DNA from: Oscillospiraceae bacterium
GTDB taxonomy: Bacteria > Bacillota > Clostridia > Oscillospirales > CAG-272
Assembly: GCA_003343845.1 (NCBI GenBank)
Contig: QAKK01000008.1
Coordinates: forward strand, 1-9,175
DNA: 9,175 nucleotides
Direction: 5' to 3'
In this document: one piece after another, positions 1 to 9,175 of the stretch
Position numbering within the stretch: the first letter of the stretch is position 1
Layout: each line of letters opens with the position of its first letter
Notes under the pieces: model-generated
The model's input: only the letters and a program-made list of their open reading frames with translations
Databases searched by the model: none
What the model was told of the DNA's origin: nothing
Position numbers and translations under genes: made by a program

Positions 1-2385
<2,385 letters not shown>

Positions 2386-2390
2386 TCGGA

Positions 2391-2408
2391 GTCCCGCGCA
2401 CGCGGGAC
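2391..2408 (+). other. Hairpin just after the rpoB stop
   Basis: A perfect inverted repeat, GTCCCGCG at 2391-2398 and CGCGGGAC at 2401-2408, starts 5 nt after the rpoB stop codon. With a physically realistic loop it is a 7-bp, almost all G/C stem with loop GCAC. No T-run follows (next bases GCATTGAG), so it is not an intrinsic terminator, and rpoC should be read through. It may protect the 3' end of rpoB mRNA or mark an RNase cleavage region; that role is inference. Confidence 0.6.
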
Positions 2409-2429
2409 GCATTGAGATTCAAATTTAAT

Positions 2430-2475
2430 AGGAGAGGTGCTTTTGCGGTGCCCGCAAAAGATGGTAATATAAATG
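2430..2475 (+). promoter_or_regulatory. rpoC initiation region: Shine-Dalgarno, hairpin, minimal uORF
   Basis: The only good Shine-Dalgarno is AGGAGAGGTG at 2430-2439, yet the rpoC ATG is 33 nt further on. Between them lies a perfect hairpin: CTTTTGCGG (2440-2448) pairs with CCGCAAAAG (2452-2460), 9 bp with a 3-nt loop, or 8 bp with a 5-nt loop. Directly after it is ATG GTA ATA TAA (2461-2472), a three-codon open frame whose stop abuts the rpoC ATG. Folded, the hairpin would place AGGAG about 5 nt from the ATG at 2461, or AGGTG about 12 nt from the rpoC ATG. Known phage precedents use such hairpins to bring the ribosome binding site near the start. No Shine-Dalgarno lies directly before 2473. 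The fold is visible in the sequence; the mechanism is inferred. Confidence 0.55.
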
Positions 2476-5400
2476 GATAACGTTTTTGATTCAATCAAGA
2501 TCGGTCTTGCGTCTCCCGATATGATCCGTCAGTGGTCGTACGGCGAGGTCACAAAGCCGGAAACGATCAACTACAGAACGCTGAAGGCAGAGAAGGACGG
2601 TCTGTTCTGCGAGCGCATTTTCGGGCCTACGAAGGACTGGGAGTGCCTCTGCGGCAAGTACAAGCGCGTCCGACATAAGGGCAAGATCTGCGAGAAGTGC
2701 GGCGTCGAGGTCACGACCAAGAAGGTCCGCCGCGAGCGCATGGGTCACATCGAGCTTGCCGCACCGGTGTCGCACATCTGGTACTTCCGCGCGATCCCGT
2801 CCCGCATCGGTCTGCTGCTTGACATCACGCCGAGAAACCTCGAGCGCGTGCTCTATTTCGCGCAGTATATCGTCATTGATCCCGGTGCGACCGGGCTGCA
2901 GAAGAAGCAGCTGCTCAGCGAGAAGGAATACAACGAGTGGTATGAGCGCTACGAGAACGATTTCCGCGTCGGCATGGGCGCGGAAGCGATCAAGGAGCTG
3001 CTTGCCGAGATCGACATCGAACAGCTCTCCAAGGAGCTGAAAGAGGAGCTGGAGCATGCCAGCGGTCAGAAGAAACTGAAGATCATCAAGCGCCTGGAGG
3101 TCGTCGAGGCATTCAGACTGTCGCACAACCGTCCCGAGTGGATGATTCTCGACGTCGTGCCGGTTCTCCCGCCGGAGATCCGCCCGATGGTGCAGCTCGA
3201 CGGCGGCAGATTTGCCACCTCTGACCTGAACGATCTGTACCGCCGCGTCATCAATCGCAACAACCGCCTGAAGAAGCTGATGGAGCTTCATGCGCCCGAG
3301 ATCATCGTGCGCAACGAGAAGCGCATGCTGCAGGAGGCGGTCGATGCTCTGATCGACAACGGCAGACGCGGCAAGGCGGTCACCGGACCGTCCAACCGTG
3401 CGCTTAAGTCGCTGTCCGAGATGCTGCGCGGTAAGCAGGGACGCTTCCGCCAGAACCTGCTCGGTAAGCGCGTTGACTATTCCGGCCGTTCGGTTATCGT
3501 CGTCGGTCCGGATCTGAAGATCTTCCAGTGCGGTCTGCCGAAGGAAATGGCACTCGAGCTGTTCAAGCCCTTCGTCATGAAGCGCTTGGTCGAGACGCAG
3601 AAGGCTGCCAACATCAAGGAAGCCAAGAAGAAGGTCGACAAGGTGTATCCCGAGGTTTGGGATGCGCTTGAAAATGTCATCAAGGAGCACCCGGTTCTGC
3701 TGAACCGTGCGCCTACGCTGCACAGACTGTCCATACAGGCATTCGAGCCGATCCTGGTCGAGGGCAGAGCCATCAAACTCCACCCGCTGGTCTGCTCGGC
3801 ATTCAACGCCGACTTCGACGGCGACCAGATGCCTGTTCATGTGCCGCTGTCCGCAGAGGCACAGGCGGAGGCTCGTTTCCTGATGCTGTCCGCCAATAAC
3901 CTGCTGAAGCCCGCCGACGGCCGTGCCGTCACGGTGCCTTCGCAGGACATGATCCTCGGCTCGTACTATCTGACGATGATCAATGAGAACGAGCTGGGCG
4001 CAGGCCGTGTCTTCCGCGATATGAACGAGGCTGAGATGGCGTATGCCAACGGCCAGCTCGGGCTGCACGCGCCGATCCGCGTCCGCATGGAGAAGGAAAT
4101 CGACGGCGTGAAGTATTCAAAGATCGTCGATGCCACGCTCGGCAGAGTCATCTTCAACCAGCAGATTCCGCAGAACCTCGGTTATGTGGATCGCAGCGAT
4201 CCGGATAAGATACTGGATCTTGAGGTTGCTTTCGTCATCAAGAAGAAGCAGCTCGGTAAGATCATTGACAACTGCATCAAGATCAACGGTATCACCGTTG
4301 CTGCACAGATGCTGGATAACATCAAGGCGACCGGCTTCAAGTATTCGACCAAGAGCGGTATTTCGATCTCGGTCTATGACATGAAGATTCCGCCCGAAAA
4401 GTACACCAAGGTCGCTGAGGCAGAGCAGAAGGTCGGCATCGTCACCGAGCACTTCCTCGACGGCGAGCTTTCCGAGGAGGAACGCTACAACAACGTCATC
4501 AAGATCTGGGAGCAGACGACCGAGGATGTCACCACTGCACTGACCGACGGCTTCGACAAGTTCAACTCCCTTAAGATGATCATCGACTCCGGTGCCCGCG
4601 GTAATGCCAGCCAGCTGCGTCAGCTCGCCGGTATGCGCGGTCTGATGTTTGCAACCAACGGTAAGACGATGGAGATCCCGATCAAGTCGAACTTCCGCGA
4701 AGGTCTGAACAACCTCGAGTACTTCATCGGTGCCCGCGGTTCGCGTAAGAGCCTTTCGGATACCGCACTCCGTACGGCAGACTCGGGTTACCTCACCCGC
4801 CGTCTGGTCGATGTCTCGCAGCAGGTCATCATTCACGAGGACGACTGCGGCACGACCGAAGGCGTTGTCGTCTGCGACATCAAGGACGGCGACGAGATCA
4901 TCGAGCCGATCAAGGACAGACTCATCGGGCGCTATTCGCTCGAGGATGTCGTCGATCCCACGACCGACGAAATCCTTGTCAAGAAGGGCGATCTGATCTC
5001 TGAGGATCAGGCGGATGCCGTCGGCAAGAGCGGCATCGAGCAGGTTCTCGTCCGTTCCATCCTGCGCTGCAAGGCAAAGCGCGGCGTCTGCGCGCACTGC
5101 TACGGTGCCGACCTTGCCTCCGGCAAGAAGGTCAACGTCGGTGAAGCGGTCGGTATCATCGCGGCACAGTCCATCGGCGAACCCGGTACGCAGCTGACGA
5201 TGAGAACCTTCCATACCGGTGGTATCGCAGGTTCGGATATTACCCAGGGTCTTCCCCGCGTCGAGGAGCTTCTCGAAGCACGCCGCCCGAAGAAGGCAGC
5301 CATCATCACCGAAGCAACCGGCACGGTCCGTATGCAGGAAAGCAAGAATATGCGCAATGTCGTCGTCACCTCGGATGAGACCGGCGAAGAGTTTGCATAT

Positions 5401-6027
5401 CCGATTCCGTTCGGCACGCGCATCATCGTTGAGGAAGGGCAGCATGTCACGATCGGTCAGAGCCTGACCGAGGGCAACAAGGCGCCTGCCGACATCCTCA
5501 AGACCAACGGTATCGAAGCGGTCTATGATTATATCATCCGCGAGGTACAGCGCGTTTACCGTCTCCAGGCGGTTGAGATCAACGATAAGCACATCGAGAT
5601 CATTGCACGTCAGATGACGCGCAAGATCCATGTCGATGACGCGGGCGATACCTCACTGCTCATCGGTACGACGGCGGATGTTCCCGAATTCATCGAAGAA
5701 AACGAAAAGATCGACGCCCGCATCGCTGCCGGTGAGACCGAGCTGCGCCATGCGGAGGGCTCGCCGATGCTGCTCGGTATCACCAAGGCGGCACTCATGA
5801 CCGAATCCTTCCTCAGTGCGGCATCCTTCCAGGAGACCACCAAGGTTCTGACCGAGGCGGCGATCCGCGGTAAGGTTGACCACCTCCAGGGCCTGAAGGA
5901 GAACGTCATCATCGGTAAGCTGATTCCCGCAGGTACCGGTCTGTCGGTCTACAACGACATCGAAGTGTTCCCGACCGATGCGGCATATCCGGTTTCGGAT
6001 GCGGCATCCACGGGCACTGCTGAATAA
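2473..6027 (+). CDS. rpoC: RNA polymerase beta' subunit
   Basis: Beta' subunit of RNA polymerase, holding the catalytic magnesium; 1184 residues, near the B. subtilis length and without E. coli SI3. The start at 2473 is forced: an in-frame TAA sits at 2470-2472, and KIGLASPDMIRQWSYGEV aligns with family N-termini. In order: N-terminal zinc site Cys58, Cys60, Cys73, Cys76; lid/rudder region GKRVDYSGRSVIVVGP; catalytic NADFDGD with Asp447, 449 and 451; bridge helix about 750-784; second zinc site Cys792, 866, 873, 876, spaced as in E. coli; trigger loop TQLTMRTFHTGG with Met910, Arg911, His914; C-terminal GLKENVIIGKLIPAGTG. Unusual residues: Thr82 where most Gram-positives have Lys/Arg, Pro454 after the catalytic loop (NADFDGDQMP), and a bridge-helix hinge reading GARGSRKSLSDTALR. 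Co-transcribed with rpoB; a terminator follows 5 nt after the stop. Confidence 0.99.
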   Translation: MDNVFDSIKIGLASPDMIRQWSYGEVTKPETINYRTLKAEKDGLFCERIFGPTKDWECLCGKYKRVRHKGKICEKCGVEVTTKKVRRERMGHIELAAPVSHIWYFRAIPSRIGLLLDITPRNLERVLYFAQYIVIDPGATGLQKKQLLSEKEYNEWYERYENDFRVGMGAEAIKELLAEIDIEQLSKELKEELEHASGQKKLKIIKRLEVVEAFRLSHNRPEWMILDVVPVLPPEIRPMVQLDGGRFATSDLNDLYRRVINRNNRLKKLMELHAPEIIVRNEKRMLQEAVDALIDNGRRGKAVTGPSNRALKSLSEMLRGKQGRFRQNLLGKRVDYSGRSVIVVGPDLKIFQCGLPKEMALELFKPFVMKRLVETQKAANIKEAKKKVDKVYPEVWDALENVIKEHPVLLNRAPTLHRLSIQAFEPILVEGRAIKLHPLVCSAFNADFDGDQMPVHVPLSAEAQAEARFLMLSANNLLKPADGRAVTVPSQDMILGSYYLTMINENELGAGRVFRDMNEAEMAYANGQLGLHAPIRVRMEKEIDGVKYSKIVDATLGRVIFNQQIPQNLGYVDRSDPDKILDLEVAFVIKKKQLGKIIDNCIKINGITVAAQMLDNIKATGFKYSTKSGISISVYDMKIPPEKYTKVAEAEQKVGIVTEHFLDGELSEEERYNNVIKIWEQTTEDVTTALTDGFDKFNSLKMIIDSGARGNASQLRQLAGMRGLMFATNGKTMEIPIKSNFREGLNNLEYFIGARGSRKSLSDTALRTADSGYLTRRLVDVSQQVIIHEDDCGTTEGVVVCDIKDGDEIIEPIKDRLIGRYSLEDVVDPTTDEILVKKGDLISEDQADAVGKSGIEQVLVRSILRCKAKRGVCAHCYGADLASGKKVNVGEAVGIIAAQSIGEPGTQLTMRTFHTGGIAGSDITQGLPRVEELLEARRPKKAAIITEATGTVRMQESKNMRNVVVTSDETGEEFAYPIPFGTRIIVEEGQHVTIGQSLTEGNKAPADILKTNGIEAVYDYIIREVQRVYRLQAVEINDKHIEIIARQMTRKIHVDDAGDTSLLIGTTADVPEFIEENEKIDARIAAGETELRHAEGSPMLLGITKAALMTESFLSAASFQETTKVLTEAAIRGKVDHLQGLKENVIIGKLIPAGTGLSVYNDIEVFPTDAAYPVSDAASTGTAE

Positions 6028-6032
6028 GCTTC

Positions 6033-6078
6033 AGAGACTGCTCCGCGCGGCTTTGCCGCGCCGGGCGGTCTCTTTTTC
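6033..6078 (+). terminator. Intrinsic terminator of the rpoB-rpoC unit
   Basis: The arm 6033-6051 (AGAGACTGCTCCGCGCGGC) pairs with 6055-6073 around a TTT loop. Of 19 positions, 18 pair, two as G-T wobbles, with one C-C mismatch. A T-tract follows at 6073-6077. It begins 5 nt after the rpoC stop codon, so it should end rpoB-rpoC transcription and insulate it from the str operon. A weaker stem before the T6 run at 6105-6110 could be a backup but is poorly supported. Confidence 0.93.
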
Positions 6079-6120
6079 GGTGCCGCGGAGAAATAAAACC
6101 GCACTTTTTTGTCCATACTG

Positions 6121-6189
6121 AAAAAATGGCGGCTGAAAACGAAAAAATGTGCAAAAAACCTGTAAAATTACGCGCAAAACGCCCCGAAA
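6121..6189 (+). promoter_or_regulatory. Phased A-tracts (UP-element-like) upstream of the rpsL promoter
   Basis: Seven runs of 3 to 6 A lie here: 6121-6126, 6136-6139, 6142-6147, 6153-6158, 6164-6167, 6176-6179 and 6187-6189. Leaving out the 6136 run, their centres are about 21, 11, 10, 12 and 10.5 bp apart, that is, on one face of the helix. The last ends 3 bp before the -35 box. Such arrays bend DNA and can bind the RNA polymerase alpha C-terminal domains, so this probably boosts the promoter. The runs are visible; the curvature and activity are inferred. Confidence 0.6.
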
Positions 6190-6192
6190 CGC

Positions 6193-6228
6193 TTGACAAA
6201 CCGACGTGCAAATGCTATAATGTGATGT
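6193..6228 (+). promoter_or_regulatory. Consensus sigma-A promoter of rpsL-rpsG-fusA
   Basis: A perfect -35 TTGACA (6193-6198) and a perfect -10 TATAAT (6216-6221) are separated by exactly 17 bp, with an extended -10 TG motif at 6213-6214. Transcription should start near 6227-6229, giving an rpsL leader of about 112 nt. A full match on all elements is what is expected for a very strong growth-related promoter. It lies downstream of the rpoC terminator, so the str genes are transcribed independently of rpoBC. Confidence 0.93.
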
Positions 6229-6340
6229 ATTTTGGTGACGACTGTATTGTTACAGGCGTTTCCGGGATGCATACAGCATCGCTTGCGAATCCCTTCGATG
6301 CCGTATATAAACACTTATATTTCAAAGAAGGAGGAAAAGT
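6229..6340 (+). promoter_or_regulatory. rpsL 5' leader with candidate alternative structures
   Basis: This untranslated leader ends in a strong Shine-Dalgarno, AAGGAGG (6328-6334), 6 nt before the rpsL ATG. Small stems are visible: CTGTA/TACAG (6242-6246 with 6251-6255), GATGC/GCATC (6266-6270 with 6276-6280) and an A/T-only ATATAA/TTATAT (6305-6310 with 6315-6320). GCATCG at 6276-6281 can instead pair with CGATGC at 6296-6301, excluding the GATGC/GCATC stem. This could be a regulatory switch, for example for ribosomal-protein feedback, but the stems are short and may be chance. I see no known riboswitch or T-box and no terminator in the leader. Confidence 0.4.
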
Positions 6341-6754
6341 ATGCCAACCTTTAACCAGCTCGTTAAGAACGGACGTTCCAAGTCGGTCTACAAGTCCAAG
6401 GCGCCTGTCCTTCAGCAGGGCTTCAACACGCTGAAGAATAAGTCCACCGACCTGAGCTCGCCCCAAAAGCGCGGTGTGTGCACGAAGGTCACCACGACCA
6501 CCCCGAAGAAGCCGAACTCTGCACTTCGTAAGATCGCCAGAGTCAGACTGACCAACGGTATGGAAGCAACGACCTACATTCCGGGCATCGGCCACAATCT
6601 CCAAGAGCACTCTGTCGTACTGATCAGAGGCGGTAGAGTACGTGACCTGCCTGGCTGCCGTTACCACATCATCCGCGGCACGCTGGACGCACAGGGTGTT
6701 GCAAACCGCAACCAGAGCCGTTCCAAGTACGGCGCAAAGCGTCCGAAGAAATAA
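6341..6754 (+). CDS. rpsL: 30S ribosomal protein S12
   Basis: S12 sits at the decoding centre of the 30S subunit, touches helices 27 and 44 of 16S rRNA, and controls decoding accuracy. The protein is complete at 137 residues, the Firmicutes length. It starts MPTFNQLVKNGR and carries the signature blocks SSPQKRGVC (39-47), TPKKPNSALRK (54-64), YIPGIGHNLQEHS and LIRGGRVRDLPGCRYH. Lys56, a main streptomycin-resistance site (E. coli Lys42), is wild type. Position 101 (codon CGT at 6641-6643) is Arg instead of the usual Lys; the next residue, Asp102, is the one methylthiolated by RimO in E. coli. Cys106 replaces the common Val. The start is fixed by the AAGGAGG 6 nt upstream and by homology. First gene of the str operon, led by the promoter at 6193-6221. 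Confidence 0.99.
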   Translation: MPTFNQLVKNGRSKSVYKSKAPVLQQGFNTLKNKSTDLSSPQKRGVCTKVTTTTPKKPNSALRKIARVRLTNGMEATTYIPGIGHNLQEHSVVLIRGGRVRDLPGCRYHIIRGTLDAQGVANRNQSRSKYGAKRPKK

Positions 6755-6768
6755 GCCACGCTTATTTC
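6748..6768 (+). other. Hairpin enclosing the rpsL stop codon
   Basis: GAAATAAG (6748-6755) pairs perfectly with CTTATTTC (6761-6768) over a CCACG loop, giving an 8-bp stem that contains the rpsL TAA at 6752-6754. No T-tract follows, so it is not a terminator. It may protect the 3' end of the cistron or take part in coupling to rpsG. The pairing is exact, but the stem is A/T-rich and its function is not shown. Confidence 0.4.
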
Positions 6769-6914
6769 AAGCAAAATGGTACAGTTTGTGCCGTCAAACG
6801 AGTGCGTAATATAAATGTTTATGTACAGCTATAATACACACCTTGGACGAGCGCTTACGGATTATCAAATTCGAGTACCGATGAGATTCATTTTTTATGA
6901 AGGAGGGAAGGAAA
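6755..6914 (+). promoter_or_regulatory. rpsL-rpsG intercistronic spacer
   Basis: This 160-nt gap is long for two adjacent str-operon genes. After the stop-codon hairpin comes a second stem, ATGGTACA (6776-6783) with TGTGCCGT (6787-6794), 8 bp including two G-T pairs, loop GTT. An exact TATAAT is at 6830-6835, but nothing resembling TTGACA lies 16-18 bp upstream (17 bp gives TAATAT) and there is no TG extension, so an internal promoter is only a weak possibility. A short stem TTCAT/ATGAA (6887-6891 with 6897-6901) touches the rpsG Shine-Dalgarno. In E. coli, S7 represses its own operon by binding the rpsL-rpsG gap; a similar target could lie here, but no homology can be claimed. Confidence 0.35.
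6900..6906 (+). promoter_or_regulatory. rpsG ribosome binding site (decides the GTG start)
   Basis: AAGGAGG lies 8 nt upstream of the GTG at 6915. The in-frame ATG at 6897 sits before this site and has no Shine-Dalgarno of its own, so it is not the start. Initiation at GTG also gives the MPRRG N-terminus expected for S7. Confidence 0.92.
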
Positions 6915-7385
6915 GTGCCTAGAAGAGGTCAAATTTCCAAGAGAGAAGTATTGCCGGATCCGATTTACAACTCCCAGCTTGTAACCAAACTGATCAACAA
7001 TATCATGTATGACGGCAAGAAGGGTGTTGCCCAGAAGATCGTTTACGATGCATTTGCAATCGTAGAAGCAAAAGAAAACAAGAATCCTCTCGAAGTATTC
7101 CAGGCAGCTCTTGAAAACGTAATGCCTGTACTCGAGGTCAAGGCTCGCCGTGTCGGCGGCTCGACCTATCAGGTTCCTATGGAAGTAAGAGCTGAGAGAA
7201 GACAGACGCTCGGACTTCGTTGGATGACTGCGTTCTCCAGAAAGCGCAGTGAAAGAACCATGGCGGAAAAGCTCGCGGGCGAGATCATCGACGCGAAGAA
7301 CAGCGCCGGCGGTGCATTCAAGAAGAAGGAAGAGACGCACAAGATGGCAGAAGCAAACAAGGCTTTTGCACATTACAGATATTAA
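6915..7385 (+). CDS. rpsG: 30S ribosomal protein S7
   Basis: S7 is a primary 16S rRNA-binding protein that nucleates assembly of the 30S head and lies near the E site and mRNA exit. The protein is complete at 156 residues, the normal length. It starts at GTG (read as fMet), giving MPRRGQISKREVLPDPIYNS; the longer ATG start at 6897 would add six residues (MKEGRK) not found in the family. Conserved blocks include PVLEVKARRVGGSTYQVPMEV (about 76-96), RRQTLGLRWM and the C-terminal THKMAEANKAFAHYRY, involved in E-site contacts. The first two thirds use more A/T-ending codons (GTA, GAA, GCA, AGA) than the neighbouring genes. It is followed 21 nt later by fusA with no terminator, so they are co-transcribed. 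S7 is the E. coli str-operon autoregulator; whether it is here is unknown. Confidence 0.99.
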   Translation: MPRRGQISKREVLPDPIYNSQLVTKLINNIMYDGKKGVAQKIVYDAFAIVEAKENKNPLEVFQAALENVMPVLEVKARRVGGSTYQVPMEVRAERRQTLGLRWMTAFSRKRSERTMAEKLAGEIIDAKNSAGGAFKKKEETHKMAEANKAFAHYRY

Positions 7386-7406
7386 GCCGCACAGAAGGAG
7401 AAAACA

Positions 7407-9175
<1,769 letters not shown>

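Noticed and set aside
2491..4068. 525-codon - strand frame inside rpoC
   Set aside because: Codon-aligned shadow of rpoC with the same codon-bias explanation; no ribosome binding site or family resemblance.
4117..5631. 504-codon - strand frame inside rpoC
   Set aside because: Codon-aligned shadow of rpoC; it exists because TTA, CTA and TCA codons are rare in the sense strand.
6080..6110. Second terminator after the rpoC terminator
   Set aside because: A T6 run is present, but the stem is only GCGG/CCGC (6085-6088 with 6099-6102) with a 10-nt loop, or a bulged variant; too weak to call.
6126..6434. 102-codon + strand frame over the A-tracts, promoter, leader and start of rpsL
   Set aside because: It begins upstream of the -35 box, so the promoter transcript lacks its start, and it overlaps rpsL out of frame. 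The codons are an accident of the A-tracts and leader.
6830..6835. Internal promoter in the rpsL-rpsG spacer
   Set aside because: TATAAT is exact, but there is no -35-like hexamer at 16-18 bp and no TG extension, in A/T-rich sequence where the hexamer can arise by chance.
6897..6914. Upstream ATG as the start of rpsG
   Set aside because: It precedes the AAGGAGG, has no ribosome site of its own, and would add six residues absent from S7; GTG 6915 is 8 nt from the AAGGAGG and yields MPRRG.

Overview
The window is a housekeeping stretch of a Gram-positive (Firmicutes) genome, all genes on the + strand: the 3' part of rpoB, complete rpoC, then the first part of the str operon (rpsL, rpsG and most of fusA). 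The gene order, the near-perfect AAGGAGG ribosome binding sites, beta and beta' subunits without the large E. coli SI2 and SI3 insertions, a 137-residue S12 and a clostridial-looking EF-G (G5 region TSYKNKG, FCAKGGVEPQ) point to Clostridia. The GC-rich third codon positions and the sequence style suggest the Oscillospiraceae/Ruminococcaceae side. That family call is an inference from memory; no search was run.

Layout. 1-2385: rpoB, entering at the codon equivalent to E. coli Gln513, inside the rifampicin-binding cluster. 2386-2472: an 87-nt spacer with two perfect hairpins, the second lying between the only good Shine-Dalgarno and the rpoC start. 2473-6027: rpoC, complete, with catalytic Asp triad, two zinc sites, bridge helix and trigger loop. 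6028-6340: a 313-nt gap that ends the rpoBC unit with a strong intrinsic terminator and starts the next with phased A-tracts, a consensus sigma-A promoter and a leader of about 110 nt. 6341-6754: rpsL. 6755-6914: spacer with hairpins. 6915-7385: rpsG, starting at GTG. 7407-9175: fusA, cut by the window edge after about 589 codons.

The genes make the two largest subunits of RNA polymerase, two 30S ribosomal proteins (decoding-centre S12 and head-organising S7) and the translocase EF-G. Transcription appears split in two units: rpoB-rpoC stops at 6033-6078, and rpsL-rpsG-fusA starts from its own promoter at 6193-6221. No L7Ae-family gene lies between them, unlike B. subtilis.

I see no accessory gene, mobile element, CRISPR array or undescribed multi-gene system. 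Worth a second look are fine-scale features: the hairpin-bridged rpoC initiation site, an extra segment of about 50 residues in RpoB, unusual residues in the RpoC catalytic loop, bridge helix and fidaxomicin 'sensitizer' position, Arg101 in S12 at a streptomycin-resistance position, a changed residue at the EF-G domain IV tip, and phased A-tracts before the str promoter.
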